Shown: positions 29,228 to 38,068 of the stretch, in pieces
Numbering within the stretch: the stretch's first letter is position 1
Layout of the letters: every line of letters starts with the position of its first letter
Assembly (NCBI RefSeq): GCF_001695575.1
Contig: NZ_LUAX01000001.1
Span: forward strand, 1,798,001 to 1,862,000
Length of the DNA stretch: 64,000 bases
Direction of reading: 5' to 3'
From: Vibrio europaeus
GTDB lineage: Bacteria > Pseudomonadota > Gammaproteobacteria > Enterobacterales > Vibrionaceae
Position numbers and translations under genes: made by a program
The notes under the pieces: generated by a model
The model's database searches: none
Told to the model about the DNA's origin: nothing
What the model saw: only the letters and a program-made list of their open reading frames with translations

Positions 29228-30016
29228 TTACAGCTGCTGATTCACGAAGCTCATCATCTTATCGACGGCAGAGATGACCTTAGAATTCATTTCATACACA
29301 CGCTGAGCTTCGATCATATTGACTAGCTCTTCAGTCACGTTAACGTTGGAGGTTTCTAGCATCGATTGTCTGACTTCACCAAAACCGTCAAAGCCAGGTA
29401 CGCCCTCTTGAGGATCACCACTCGCGCCTGTTGGTAGGTAAAGGTTTTGACCAATTGGCTCTAAACCACCTGGGTTAATGAAATCGACCGTTGCAATCTG
29501 GCCAACGACTTGGTTGTCTTGCTGACCTCGAACGCGAACAGATACCTCACCATCCGTACCGACCGTAATGCTGATAGCATCTTCTGGGATAGCAATTTCA
29601 GGCTCAAGGGCATAGCCTGCACCTGAAGTCACAATGACCCCTTCGTCGTTAACGGTAAATTGACCGTTACGAGAATAACCAATGTTGCCGTCTGGCATCA
29701 GAATCTGGAAGAAACCGTCACCTTCAATCATCATATCGAGGCTATTGTTGGTCGTTTGAGTGTTACCTTGGGTGTGAACTTTTTGTGTCGCGACAACTTT
29801 AGAACCCGCGCCTAGCATTAAACCGCTTGGCAATTCAGTATTCTGTGATGACTGACCACCTGGCTGATTGATGTTCTGATAGAACAAATCTTCAAAAACC
29901 GCGCGGCTCTTTTTATAACCAACGGTTGAAGCGTTCGCCAAGTTGTTTGAAATGGTTGAAATGTTAGTTTGTTGAGCATCTAAGCCCGTTTTGCTTACCC
30001 ATAGTGCCGGATGCAT
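29228..30016 (-). CDS. flgG: Flagellar distal rod protein FlgG
   Basis: A 262-residue rod protein. The N-terminus LWVSKTGLDAQQTNISTISNNLANASTVGYKKSRAVFEDLFYQ is the classic flagellar rod motif, and the C-terminus EELVNMIEAQRVYEMNSKVISAVDKM is conserved. It forms the distal rod. It follows flgF by 19 bp. Confidence 0.97.
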   Translation of the reverse strand: MHPALWVSKTGLDAQQTNISTISNNLANASTVGYKKSRAVFEDLFYQNINQPGGQSSQNTELPSGLMLGAGSKVVATQKVHTQGNTQTTNNSLDMMIEGDGFFQILMPDGNIGYSRNGQFTVNDEGVIVTSGAGYALEPEIAIPEDAISITVGTDGEVSVRVRGQQDNQVVGQIATVDFINPGGLEPIGQNLYLPTGASGDPQEGVPGFDGFGEVRQSMLETSNVNVTEELVNMIEAQRVYEMNSKVISAVDKMMSFVNQQL

Positions 30017-30035
30017 AGCTCTCTCCTAGAATCTG

Positions 30036-30785
30036 TTAGCTCATACGAAGCAGAGAATCAGACGCTTTGTCCATATCTTCTGCTGTGCTCATCATTTTTA
30101 CTTGCATTTCAAACTGACGTTGCAAGTCAATTAAATTGGTCATCTCGCCAATAGCATTGACGTTACTACCTTCAATTGCGCCTGTGAGCAGTTTTACACT
30201 GGCATCCGCTTCGTATGCCGCATTAGGATCTTTTGCACGGAACAAGCCGTTAATATCTTTGAATAGTGATTGATTGTTAGTGCGAGTGAGTTTGATACGG
30301 TCAACCACTTCAATTGCATCGGCTGGAGCGCCTTGAGGAACAACAGAAATCGTACCGTCGTTCCCAATCTCAACTTTACTGATTGGGATAGGCAATGTGA
30401 TTGGTGCACCCGTTTCACCCAGAACAAGATTACCGTTGCCACTGACTAGCAAGCCATTGACATCAATCTTTAGGTTACCGTTGCGCGTAAGACCTTCTTT
30501 ACCCGTTTTATCCAGTACAGAGATCCAACCATCACCTTGGATGGTGACATCTAAGTCACGCCCAGTGGTAATCACGCTGCCTTGTTGGAAATTATGTCCC
30601 GGACGTTCTGTCATGCTAAACACACGGCTTGGTAGACCGTCGCCATACGCTTGCATTGAGCGAGCTTGCGCCAAATCAGCACGGAAGCCCGTGGTACTGA
30701 CGTTCGCCAAGTTGTTTGCTCTAAGCTGCAAAGCCTGCATATTTTGCTTGGCGCCGCTCATAGCGAGAAACAGTGCACGATCCAT
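30036..30785 (-). CDS. flgF: Flagellar proximal rod protein FlgF
   Basis: A 249-residue rod protein: MDRALFLAMSGAKQNMQALQLRANNLANVSTTGFRADLAQ at the start and GEMTNLIDLQRQFEMQVKMMSTAEDMD near the end. I start at ATG 30785, which has GGAG 7 bp upstream; the frame extends four codons to a TTG. It is the first gene of the flgF-G-H-I-J run and lies directly behind a perfect sigma-54 core at 30821. Confidence 0.96.
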   Translation of the reverse strand: MDRALFLAMSGAKQNMQALQLRANNLANVSTTGFRADLAQARSMQAYGDGLPSRVFSMTERPGHNFQQGSVITTGRDLDVTIQGDGWISVLDKTGKEGLTRNGNLKIDVNGLLVSGNGNLVLGETGAPITLPIPISKVEIGNDGTISVVPQGAPADAIEVVDRIKLTRTNNQSLFKDINGLFRAKDPNAAYEADASVKLLTGAIEGSNVNAIGEMTNLIDLQRQFEMQVKMMSTAEDMDKASDSLLRMS

Positions 30786-30820
30786 AATTTGCTCCAAAAA
30801 TCACAATTCAGTTCAATGAA

Positions 30821-30836
30821 AGCAATTGTCGTGCCA
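30821..30836 (-). promoter_or_regulatory. Sigma-54 promoter of flgFGHIJ
   Basis: Minus strand TGGCAC-GACAA-TTGCT, a perfect match to the sigma-54 core, 36 bp upstream of the flgF start codon. Confidence 0.88.
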
Positions 30837-30925
30837 AATTTATTTTAGGCTAAATATCAATGTGTTAATTGAAAAAACGGCAAGATTTACAGAGGATTTT
30901 CGGAGGGATTTGCCGTAGTGGCAAC

Positions 30926-30960
30926 AATAGCAAGCTGATCATTGCCACCAGCTTGCTATT
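30926..30960 (-). terminator. Hairpin downstream of flgE
   Basis: A 12-bp perfect stem (AATAGCAAGCTG and complement) with an 11-nt loop, 40 bp after flgE. No T run follows, so it may be a 3'-end stabiliser rather than a true terminator. A TTGCC-GTAGT-GGCAA dyad lies beside it at 30910-30924. Confidence 0.55.
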
Positions 30961-31000
30961 CAGATGATTGCGACATCCCGCTAGGAATACCTTACAAAGA

Positions 31001-32305
31001 TTAACGAATCTGTAGGATGTTCTGTTGCGTTTGGTTATGCACTTCTAGCGAACGAGAGTTAGCTTGGAAGTTACGTTGCGCAGAAATCAAGTCAACTAGC
31101 TCTTGCGTCATGTCGATATTCGACTGCTCTAAAGTACCACTAGTAATCGTACCGAAAGAGCCTTTGTTAGATTCACCCCAGATCTTATCACCAGAGAATT
31201 GAGTCGAATCCCATTGAGTACCACCCTTCTTATCTAGACCTTGCTCATTAGCTACTCGAACCAATGAAACACGCCCTAGAATGATGTTTTCACCGTTAGA
31301 GTATGTACCCAAAACGCTACCATTCTCATCGAAGTCAACCTTAGTCAAGAAACCCGTTGTTGCGCCATCTTCATCAAATTTAGTCAATTCAAATGGAGCG
31401 GCAAATTGAGTCGCATCTTGTAATCCAAATGACAGAACCTGGTTAACATCAGCACCATTGAGTTCAACAGGATTCGCTCCTGTGCCCAGAGCTTCAGAGA
31501 CTATGTTCTGACCATTATTCAGACTCGCTAAGGTACCATCATTGTTAAACTTCATGGTATGACCAACTTGGCCTGTTGGTGATGTAGCATCACCACCCAC
31601 AATATTGATCGGCTTCTCACCCGCACTGTCAGTGACCGTATAATAAGTCTGCCAAGTGTTTGGTTGAGTTTGATCTTTTAGGTAGTAAGTCGTTAGCTTG
31701 TACGACTGCCCCATAGAGTCATAAATGGTCGATGAAGTCGAACGGTTGTACGTTTCTGGGTCTGAGAAATCAAACAACGCCGGATCCTTCAGGTCACCAC
31801 CAGCAGGGAGGTTGACACCCACATCAATGTTTGATGTCTGCTTTGGCTTACCGAACTCTTTTGGAATGTTGATTGGCGAAGGCTCGTAAGAGAGAACGTC
31901 ACCAGTATCTTTGTTCACTTGATAGCCCAACAAAAACTCATCGTTAGCCGTCACCATGTAATTATCTTTGTTTAGGTGGAAGGCACCATTACGCGTTAAT
32001 TCATTGGTGGTTGGCGTTAGACGATCTTTTGCTACAGAGAAAAAGCCTGTGCCACTAATACGCAGATCCATTGGGTTGTTAGTATAAATACTAGATCCTT
32101 CGTGGAACTGCTGAGCAACCTTAGCCGCTTGAACACCTTGTCCGGGTGTTGTTTTCGCATGAGTAAAAAGTGAATTTGAGTAAACATCGCCGAACTCTGC
32201 ACGAGACTCCTTAAAGCCGTACGTGTTCGCATTCGCAATGTTGTTACTGGTTGTGTTCAGATCTAACTGAGCTGCGGATAGACCGCTTAGTGCAACATAT
32301 GACAT
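31001..32305 (-). CDS. flgE: Flagellar hook protein FlgE
   Basis: A 434-residue hook subunit. The N-terminus MSYVALSGLSAAQLDLNTTSNNIANANTYGFKESRAEFGDVY and the C-terminus TLEQSNIDMTQELVDLISAQRNFQANSRSLEV are family signatures. The central region is the variable hook domain. It is 39 bp behind flgD and the last gene of the flgBCDE run. Confidence 0.97.
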   Translation of the reverse strand: MSYVALSGLSAAQLDLNTTSNNIANANTYGFKESRAEFGDVYSNSLFTHAKTTPGQGVQAAKVAQQFHEGSSIYTNNPMDLRISGTGFFSVAKDRLTPTTNELTRNGAFHLNKDNYMVTANDEFLLGYQVNKDTGDVLSYEPSPINIPKEFGKPKQTSNIDVGVNLPAGGDLKDPALFDFSDPETYNRSTSSTIYDSMGQSYKLTTYYLKDQTQPNTWQTYYTVTDSAGEKPINIVGGDATSPTGQVGHTMKFNNDGTLASLNNGQNIVSEALGTGANPVELNGADVNQVLSFGLQDATQFAAPFELTKFDEDGATTGFLTKVDFDENGSVLGTYSNGENIILGRVSLVRVANEQGLDKKGGTQWDSTQFSGDKIWGESNKGSFGTITSGTLEQSNIDMTQELVDLISAQRNFQANSRSLEVHNQTQQNILQIR

Positions 32306-32344
32306 TCCAAAATCTCCTATCTAGCTAGCATATCTACTTAAGAG

Positions 32345-33055
32345 TTACGCTTTGCCAACTTCTAGTACTTCAGCAAGTCGAACTGGCGACTCAAAGCCAG
32401 CCAGGTTGAGTAGTACGTTACCATCGCCTTTACCTAAGAGAACGCTGTTTACATTAGCGTAAGTCGAAACCTCAAACTCTTTGGCTTTGCCATCTAGTAA
32501 ACCCGATGCTTTCACATTGTATTTACCTGCCGGCAATGGATTACCGTTTTGATCTTTCCCGTCCCATTCAACTCGGCTGTCACCCGGAGGTTTCGAACCA
32601 ACATCAAAGGTACGGATTAGCTGACCCATTTGATCTTCCACTCGCACCATCAAATTATCGACAGATTGAGGGAGTTTCACCATAGCAGCCATTGAGCCGT
32701 CATCCGCTTTAACTCCTGCTGCGCCTGGGACGAGAACGTCTCGACCAACAAGAGAAGAAGCTTGAAGCGCTTGGTTAGAAGTCATCGACGCATTCAGTGT
32801 TTCAAACTGATTGTTCATCTTGCCGATTCCGTCCACCGTCGCAAATGACGCCATCTGTGCAATCATCTGGTCATTGCTGACCGGCTTAAATGGGTCTTGC
32901 TGGGCAAGTTGCTTAGTGAGCAGAGATAAGAAGTCTTCTTGTTTAAGATCCTGCTTACCTGTTGTCTCGTTGGGCTTGTTCTTGTCCTGAAGCTGTTTAA
33001 GCTGGTCTACATAGGACAAGCCGCTTTGACCAACATTATTAATGCCATCGGCCAT
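32345..33055 (-). CDS. flgD: Flagellar hook-capping scaffold FlgD
   Basis: A 236-residue hook cap protein. Residues 35-75 (KQDLKQEDFLSLLTKQLAQQDPFKPVSNDQMIAQMASFATVDG) are the conserved FlgD motif. The C-terminal Fn3/tudor-like part includes FDVGSKPPGDSRVEWDGKDQNGNPLPAGKY. It directs FlgE polymerisation and is then lost. Confidence 0.96.
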   Translation of the reverse strand: MADGINNVGQSGLSYVDQLKQLQDKNKPNETTGKQDLKQEDFLSLLTKQLAQQDPFKPVSNDQMIAQMASFATVDGIGKMNNQFETLNASMTSNQALQASSLVGRDVLVPGAAGVKADDGSMAAMVKLPQSVDNLMVRVEDQMGQLIRTFDVGSKPPGDSRVEWDGKDQNGNPLPAGKYNVKASGLLDGKAKEFEVSTYANVNSVLLGKGDGNVLLNLAGFESPVRLAEVLEVGKA

Positions 33056-33070
33056 AGTTACCTCCTATCC

Positions 33071-33487
33071 TTATTGACCCATCTGCAGCGTACGCAGCAG
33101 CATTTGTTTGCTTGCATCTGCTACTTGAACGTTCGTTTGGTAAGAACGTGAAGCAGAAATCATGTTAGCCATCTCTTCCATCACATTAACGTTAGGCTTG
33201 TAAATATACCCTTCATCATTAGCGAGTGGATGGTCAGGGTTGTACTCCGCATCAAGCGGCTTATCGCTTTCTACAATACCCATCACTTTCACTGGCACCG
33301 CATGGTCGCGGCCATACTTTGCCTTACTTAACTCCGCACCGAACACAGCGTGGCGGGCTTTATAGGTATCTTTCGCAGAGCTAGAGATACTGTCCGCATT
33401 GGCTAAGTTACTTGAGGTCGTATTTAGACGAACAGATTCAGCGCTCATGGCCGAACCAGTTACATTGAAAACGTTAAATAAGCTCAT
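33071..33487 (-). CDS. flgC: Flagellar proximal rod protein FlgC
   Basis: A 138-residue rod protein: SLFNVFNVTGSAMSAESVRLNTTSSNLANADS at the start and PNVNVMEEMANMISASRSYQTNVQVADASKQM near the end. It abuts flgB without a gap. Confidence 0.97.
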   Translation of the reverse strand: MSLFNVFNVTGSAMSAESVRLNTTSSNLANADSISSSAKDTYKARHAVFGAELSKAKYGRDHAVPVKVMGIVESDKPLDAEYNPDHPLANDEGYIYKPNVNVMEEMANMISASRSYQTNVQVADASKQMLLRTLQMGQ

Positions 33488-33886
33488 CTAGTTACTCCCC
33501 TTTAATGCTTTAGTTAAGTTCTTGAATTTACTTCCTAAGAAGTCAAGTGAGGCTTGGTGTCTGATTTGATTTTGCATAAACAAGTTACGCTCTAAATCCA
33601 CATCAACCGTATTGCCGTCACCTGTGTCAGGTTGTGTAGGAAGACGATACATTACTTCCCCTGTCACCCTAGTAGAGGCAGGAATATGCCGACTATCAGT
33701 ACGACTAAGCCCGATGCTTGCCTCTGATGTTGCCGCCTGCAAGGCCTTTTGAAAGTCCATTCCTTTCGATTTGTAGCCCGGAGTGTTCGCTTGAGCAATG
33801 TTGGTGGAAATCACCTCAGCATTGCGCTCACGTACGCCCACCGTGTGTTGGTGGATACCTAATGCGTTATCGAAAGAAATAGCCAT
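33488..33886 (-). CDS. flgB: Flagellar proximal rod protein FlgB
   Basis: A 132-residue rod protein with the NIAQANTPGYKSKGMDFQKAL signature and a C-terminal IRHQASLDFLGSKFKNLTKALKG helix. It is the first gene of flgBCDE. A sigma-54 core lies 44-59 bp upstream. Confidence 0.96.
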   Translation of the reverse strand: MAISFDNALGIHQHTVGVRERNAEVISTNIAQANTPGYKSKGMDFQKALQAATSEASIGLSRTDSRHIPASTRVTGEVMYRLPTQPDTGDGNTVDVDLERNLFMQNQIRHQASLDFLGSKFKNLTKALKGSN

Positions 33887-33929
33887 GTTAACCTCTACTC
33901 AAGAACTGACCGTTACTATTAAATATAAA

Positions 33930-33945
33930 AGCAATTAACGTACCA
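33930..33945 (-). promoter_or_regulatory. Sigma-54 promoter of flgBCDE
   Basis: Minus strand TGGTAC-GTTAA-TTGCT, one change from the consensus core. Confidence 0.78.
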
Positions 33946-34081
33946 ACTTTAGAAAAACCTGTTCCGCCGTTGCTTTCAATTGGATATTTAGCAATAAGTG
34001 CGCCAACTCATATGGCTACATCATGCTAGAGAGTTTGGAATGACTCGTAAAAAGTATACAAGTTAAATGGGGATTAAGTAC

Positions 34082-34114
34082 AAAAATGCCCAGCATTAAA
34101 GCTGGGCATTTAAA
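34082..34114 (-). terminator. Rho-independent terminator of cheVR
   Basis: Minus strand AAATGCCCAGC-TTTAAT-GCTGGGCATTTTT hairpin with T run, 15 bp after the cheR stop. Confidence 0.93.
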
Positions 34115-34128
34115 AGATTAAGGCTCGA

Positions 34129-34956
34129 TTATTTGAGCTTGTAGATAATACCTGGGTTACATCGAACCATCTCAAACCGATCAGTAAGGCCAGTCAAAGA
34201 TTCAGACGCACCCAGCAACAAGTAACCACCTGGGTTTAAGCTATTCGCCATCTGGTTCAATACCTGCGACTTCATATCTGGCGAAAAGTAGATAAGCACG
34301 TTACGACAGAAAATAATGTCGAACTTACCCAGTAACGCATAACTGTCCATTAAGTTCTGCGGTCGGAAGTTAACCAGACGCTTCACATTGTCTTTGACCT
34401 TCATTCGGCCATCGCCCGCATCTTCAAAGAAGTTGCGTCGGCGTTCAGGTGAGAGACCTCGACCTAGCGCCAGATTGTCGTAGACACCAGCGCGACACAT
34501 ATCAAGCATGCTCGCTGAGATATCAGTAGCGGTAATAGACACGCTTGGTAGCATGCCGGGCTTACGCTGTTGAGTCTCAAGTACCGTCATCGCCATGGAG
34601 TAAGGCTCTTGACCGGAAGAGCTTGCCGCAGACCAAATTTTAATTGGGCGCTTATTTGCCGCCGCTTCGGGTAGCAGCTTGTTTGCTAACACTTCGAATG
34701 GGTAAGTATCACGAAACCACAGTGTCTCGTTGGTGGTCATTGCATCAACAGCGGCAACACGCAATTCACGATTACGCCCAGTCACCACATCTCTTAGCAA
34801 GTCAGACAAAGTCGCTAACTTAAACTTAGTGACGAGTGGGCTTAGTCGGCTTCTTACTAGGTACTGCTTACTATCACCAAGCACAATGCCACATTGTGAC
34901 TCTAAGAATCGGCTGAAATCACGATACTCTTGATCGCTTATAGTTATCGCTGTCAT
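34129..34956 (-). CDS. cheR: Chemotaxis protein methyltransferase CheR
   Basis: A 275-residue SAM-dependent glutamate methyltransferase of chemoreceptors. It has the N-terminal helical domain (YRDFSRFLESQCGIVLGDSKQYLVRSRL), the TNETLWFRD segment, the SAM site IWSAASSSGQEPYSMAM (about 105-121) and FDIIFCRNVLIYF (about 213-225). There is no obvious C-terminal NWETF receptor tether binding partner here. It lies 12 bp after cheV. Confidence 0.96.
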   Translation of the reverse strand: MTAITISDQEYRDFSRFLESQCGIVLGDSKQYLVRSRLSPLVTKFKLATLSDLLRDVVTGRNRELRVAAVDAMTTNETLWFRDTYPFEVLANKLLPEAAANKRPIKIWSAASSSGQEPYSMAMTVLETQQRKPGMLPSVSITATDISASMLDMCRAGVYDNLALGRGLSPERRRNFFEDAGDGRMKVKDNVKRLVNFRPQNLMDSYALLGKFDIIFCRNVLIYFSPDMKSQVLNQMANSLNPGGYLLLGASESLTGLTDRFEMVRCNPGIIYKLK

Positions 34957-34968
34957 TAACTACTCTTT

Positions 34969-35895
34969 TTATTCTGTAAGTGCGGATTTAACCGCATTAC
35001 CAAGCTCATCTGGATTGAATTTCGCAATAAAGGAGTTAGCTCCTACACGCTCAACCATCGCTTGGTTAAATACACCACTGAGTGATGAGTGAAGAATAAC
35101 ATACAGATCTTTAAGATCAGGATGGCGTCTTACCTCTGCTGTTAGAGTATAGCCGTCCATCTCTGGCATTTCGATATCTGAGATAACTAAAGAGATCTGA
35201 TCGTAAATACTTCCTTCAGATGCCATCTCAACCAGTTTATCGTACGCCTCTTTACCATCCTTAACAGAAACAACTTCAAAACCCAATGAAGTTACTGCGC
35301 GCTCTACCTGCTTACGTGCAACTGTCGAGTCATCCGCGATGAGAATGCGGCGAACAATTTCTTTCTCTGTCTCAACCTGTGCGATCTCTTCACCGATTGA
35401 AGAATCCATTGTTTCATCGATTGGCGCAATTTCTGCAAGAATCTTCTCTACATCGAGGATCTCTACGAGCTCATTATCAATGTTGGTTACTGCTGTTAGG
35501 TAGTTCGCTTTGCCTGCCCCTTCAGGAGGTGGCAAAATCTCCTCCCAGTGCATGTTGATGATACGCTCTACAGAAGAGACCAAAAATGCCTGCATGGATC
35601 GGTTGAACTCAGCAATAACAACAAACGCTTTGTCGACATCAACAGTTGGGCGACCACCAATCGCTAAACTCAGATCGATAACCGAAACAGTATGGCCACG
35701 AATATGAGCCACACCTTTAACCAGGTGGTGTAAGTTTGGCATTGAAGTAAGCTTAGGGCACTGAAGTACCTCTTTTACTTTAAATACGTTAATTCCATAA
35801 CGTTGACGCCCCATCAGGCGAAAAGTTAGGAGTTCCAATCGGTTTTGTCCGACGAGTTGCGTACGCTGATTCACAGAATCAAGAATACCCGACAT
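34969..35895 (-). CDS. cheV: Chemotaxis coupling protein CheV
   Basis: A 308-residue protein with an N-terminal CheW-like domain (FRLMGRQRYGINVFKVKEVLQ...HIRGHTVSVIDLSLAIGG, about 25-155) and a C-terminal receiver domain (ILIADDSTVARKQVERAV, phospho-acceptor Asp in LVISDIEMPEMDG). It couples receptors to CheA. Paired with cheR upstream of the flgB operon, as in other Vibrio. Confidence 0.96.
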   Translation of the reverse strand: MSGILDSVNQRTQLVGQNRLELLTFRLMGRQRYGINVFKVKEVLQCPKLTSMPNLHHLVKGVAHIRGHTVSVIDLSLAIGGRPTVDVDKAFVVIAEFNRSMQAFLVSSVERIINMHWEEILPPPEGAGKANYLTAVTNIDNELVEILDVEKILAEIAPIDETMDSSIGEEIAQVETEKEIVRRILIADDSTVARKQVERAVTSLGFEVVSVKDGKEAYDKLVEMASEGSIYDQISLVISDIEMPEMDGYTLTAEVRRHPDLKDLYVILHSSLSGVFNQAMVERVGANSFIAKFNPDELGNAVKSALTE

Positions 35896-35975
35896 AAGCT
35901 CATCTCCATCTCAAACTTTAATGCTAAAAAAAATGGTAGTCTACTAACGGCCATGTAAAACTTTAGAGAAACAGA

Positions 35976-36722
35976 ATGACATACTTTAAATCACACTTAT
36001 GCTCATTTTCCATAACTAATTGTAGAGCTTTCTATAAAAAGTTTTATAAGTCTATCGGCTTTTTGTTGTTTTTCTTTAGTTTTTCAGCGACATCTGCAAC
36101 AGAAAACCAAATTCAACTTATTCAACAAGCTGCACAAGAGTACATTCTTGCAACTATTGAGTGGCCTTCTGGTGGCACACTAGAGGCCAAAGCGGCAAAT
36201 TTAGATAGCCGAATTTTCGCGACTGACTGCCCTACTGCACTTAATAGTTCTTCTTCCTCGACTAACCCCAATGCCAGTAATATCACCGTACTGGTGGAAT
36301 GTCCCGACGATGGCTGGCGAGTCTACGTTCCCGTGCGTTTAACTCGCACAGGTCCCCAAGTTGTACTCACTACACCACTATCACGCGGGCAAATTATTGC
36401 TGCTCAAGACATCACTATTAATATGGTAGACTTACAACGCTTTAGGCGGCAAGGCTTTTCCACAATTGATGCTGTAATCGGTGCAAAAGCAAAGAAAAAC
36501 CTGCGCTCTGGTGACATTATAGAAGCTAGGGACATATGCGTTGTATGTCGCAATGAAACCGTCACAATAAAAGCGGTAAAGTCCGGTATGACGATCACCA
36601 CAAAAGGTGTTGCGCTCACAGATGGTTCACATGGTGAGCAGATAAGGGTGAAAAATAGTAAATCCAACCGTATAATTGAAGGACGTGTAACTGGAATTTC
36701 AGAAGTGACGGTGATCTTTTAG
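35976..36722 (+). CDS. flgA: Flagellar P-ring assembly chaperone FlgA
   Basis: A 248-residue exported protein. It has a long N-terminal region with a hydrophobic signal segment (FLLFFFSFSATSA, about 31-43) and the SAF/FlgA domain (TPLSRGQIIAAQDITINMVDL...RSGDIIEARDICVVCRNETVTI). It assists FlgI assembly in the periplasm. It is divergent from cheV and is followed by flgM and flgN on the same strand. Confidence 0.93.
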   Translation: MTYFKSHLCSFSITNCRAFYKKFYKSIGFLLFFFSFSATSATENQIQLIQQAAQEYILATIEWPSGGTLEAKAANLDSRIFATDCPTALNSSSSSTNPNASNITVLVECPDDGWRVYVPVRLTRTGPQVVLTTPLSRGQIIAAQDITINMVDLQRFRRQGFSTIDAVIGAKAKKNLRSGDIIEARDICVVCRNETVTIKAVKSGMTITTKGVALTDGSHGEQIRVKNSKSNRIIEGRVTGISEVTVIF

Positions 36723-36738
36723 AACTTTAAAAAAAAGC

Positions 36739-36765
36739 TAAAGTTTTAACCGTGTTCGTCGATAT
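36739..36765 (+). promoter_or_regulatory. Sigma-28 (FliA) promoter of flgMN
   Basis: TAAAGTTT, 11-bp spacer, GTCGATAT. The -35 is a perfect match and the -10 matches 6 of 8 of GCCGATAA at the exact consensus spacing. It lies about 40 bp upstream of flgM, so FlgM is placed under the sigma factor it inhibits. Confidence 0.85.
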
Positions 36766-36805
36766 TGACAGTAGAAATAGATAAACTTCAAAAGGCTCAA
36801 CAATT

Positions 36806-37120
36806 ATGGCAGGTATTGACAATATACGCTCAGGGCAAACGCTATCGACTTCGACGCGTAGCTCTGTTCGTAACGAAAGCAGTCCATCAAGCAGTTCAGA
36901 CTCAGCAAAAAAATCTGATGTCGCTCAGGATTCCGTTTCACTCAGCTCACACGGCAAGGCGGTGGGAGAAATGCATAATCAAATGGCCAGCCAACCTAGC
37001 TTTGACAAAGCAAAAGTCGCCGCAATCAAAGAAGCGATTGCCAACGGCTCATACAATGTCGATCCTCAAAAACTCGCCGACAATATGATTAAGTTCGAAA
37101 AAGAGCTTGGCGGACTGTAA
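36806..37120 (+). CDS. flgM: Anti-sigma-28 factor FlgM
   Basis: A 104-residue anti-FliA protein: MAGIDNIRSGQT at the start, a serine-rich disordered middle, DSVSLSSHGKAV and the C-terminal FliA-binding helix (AAIKEAIANGSYNVDPQKLADNMIKFEKEL). It is exported once the hook is complete. It has its own sigma-28 promoter in the flgA-flgM gap and lies 18 bp before flgN. Confidence 0.95.
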   Translation: MAGIDNIRSGQTLSTSTRSSVRNESSPSSSSDSAKKSDVAQDSVSLSSHGKAVGEMHNQMASQPSFDKAKVAAIKEAIANGSYNVDPQKLADNMIKFEKELGGL

Positions 37121-37138
37121 TCTGCGAGATTGTTGACC

Positions 37139-37564
37139 ATGGCTGCAATTCTAAGTTTGATCGAATTTCAATTGAAAAATGCCCAAGAGCTGACTGAAGT
37201 TCTTGAGCAAGAAAGAGCTGCGATTGCGAATCGAGTATCAAAAGATATCGAAGCCATCGCCAAAAAGAAGATAGTGTTAATTGAGCAGTTGCAGACCACT
37301 GACGAACGTCTTCGTCGCCACCCTGAAGTAGACAACTTATCGAGTGATCCAGAGTTGAGCCCTCTGGTTGATCAGATTCGCGCTTTAGTCAGTGATTGCC
37401 AACAGGCCAACGAAGTAAATGGCCAAGCGCTGCAACGTGCACAGCTTAGCTTTAACAAACTCAATAACCTAATGCAACAATCTCAAGGCAAATTAGGTAT
37501 GACCTATACTGCTGAAGGCCAAACCAAGAATGTCACCACGTTAGGCACTAATCTCAAGGCTTAG
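37139..37564 (+). CDS. flgN: FlgN-type flagellar export chaperone
   Basis: A 141-residue helical protein with coiled-coil character (FQLKNAQELTEVLEQERAAI...KKKIVLIEQLQTTDERL), the pattern of FlgN, the chaperone for FlgK and FlgL. The ATG at 37139 is preferred; the frame extends three codons to TTG 37130. It is co-transcribed with flgM and followed by a terminator. Confidence 0.92.
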   Translation: MAAILSLIEFQLKNAQELTEVLEQERAAIANRVSKDIEAIAKKKIVLIEQLQTTDERLRRHPEVDNLSSDPELSPLVDQIRALVSDCQQANEVNGQALQRAQLSFNKLNNLMQQSQGKLGMTYTAEGQTKNVTTLGTNLKA

Positions 37565-37574
37565 CAATGGGAAT

Positions 37575-37608
37575 CAAAAAAGCGGAAACCGATGGTTGCC
37601 GCTTTTTG
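37575..37608. terminator. Terminator between flgN and flgP (bidirectional)
   Basis: AAAAAGCGG-AAACC...GGTT-GCCGCTTTTT hairpin with T runs on both strands, between convergent flgN and flgP. Confidence 0.88.
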
Positions 37609-37628
37609 TTTGTTCGGAGATTGGGGGT

Positions 37629-38060
37629 TTAAAAGAGCGTCTGTTGACGTTTTTCAGGAACGGTTTGCACCTCACCATAATCACGTAGCTTGTTCATTTT
37701 CTGAATATCCAATCTTAGCTCAGTGACATAGCTATCACCGACTTTATAACTGCGTACAACTTCGGCACCACGTATCACACCATCAACCGCACCAGAGGTC
37801 AGTTCAGTGCCCAGACGTTGGTCTTGAAGATCCGCTCGACCACTTACGCGCATCCCGTAGACTTGCTCGGCTAACTCACGATAAGCATCGATTTTAGATG
37901 CACGCATCGCACGAACTTGCTTTTCTTCTTCATTGCGGCCTTTTTGTTCGCTGATGCTTGCATAACCAACGGCTGTTAACCAGTCATCTTTACGCATATC
38001 GGTTAGAGGTTGGCAACCGACCATAACTAAAGCAACAATCAACAGTAGTAGCTTTTTCAT
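37629..38060 (-). CDS. flgP: Flagellar lipoprotein FlgP
   Basis: A 143-residue lipoprotein with lipobox VGC (Cys16). The LPP20-like core includes EEEKQVRAMRASKIDAYRELAEQVYGMRVSGRADLQDQRLGTELTSGAVDGVIRGAEVV. In Vibrio, FlgO and FlgP are outer-membrane components linked to the flagellar outer ring and needed for motility. It lies 8 bp after flgO. Confidence 0.93.
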   Translation of the reverse strand: MKKLLLLIVALVMVGCQPLTDMRKDDWLTAVGYASISEQKGRNEEEKQVRAMRASKIDAYRELAEQVYGMRVSGRADLQDQRLGTELTSGAVDGVIRGAEVVRSYKVGDSYVTELRLDIQKMNKLRDYGEVQTVPEKRQQTLF

Positions 38061-38068
38061 CTTGTCTC

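Noticed and set aside
35944..35965. Sigma-28-like boxes upstream of cheV (TAAAGTTT and GCCGTTAG on the minus strand)
   Set aside because: Both boxes match, but the spacer is about 5 bp too short for a functional promoter of this class, so I did not list it.
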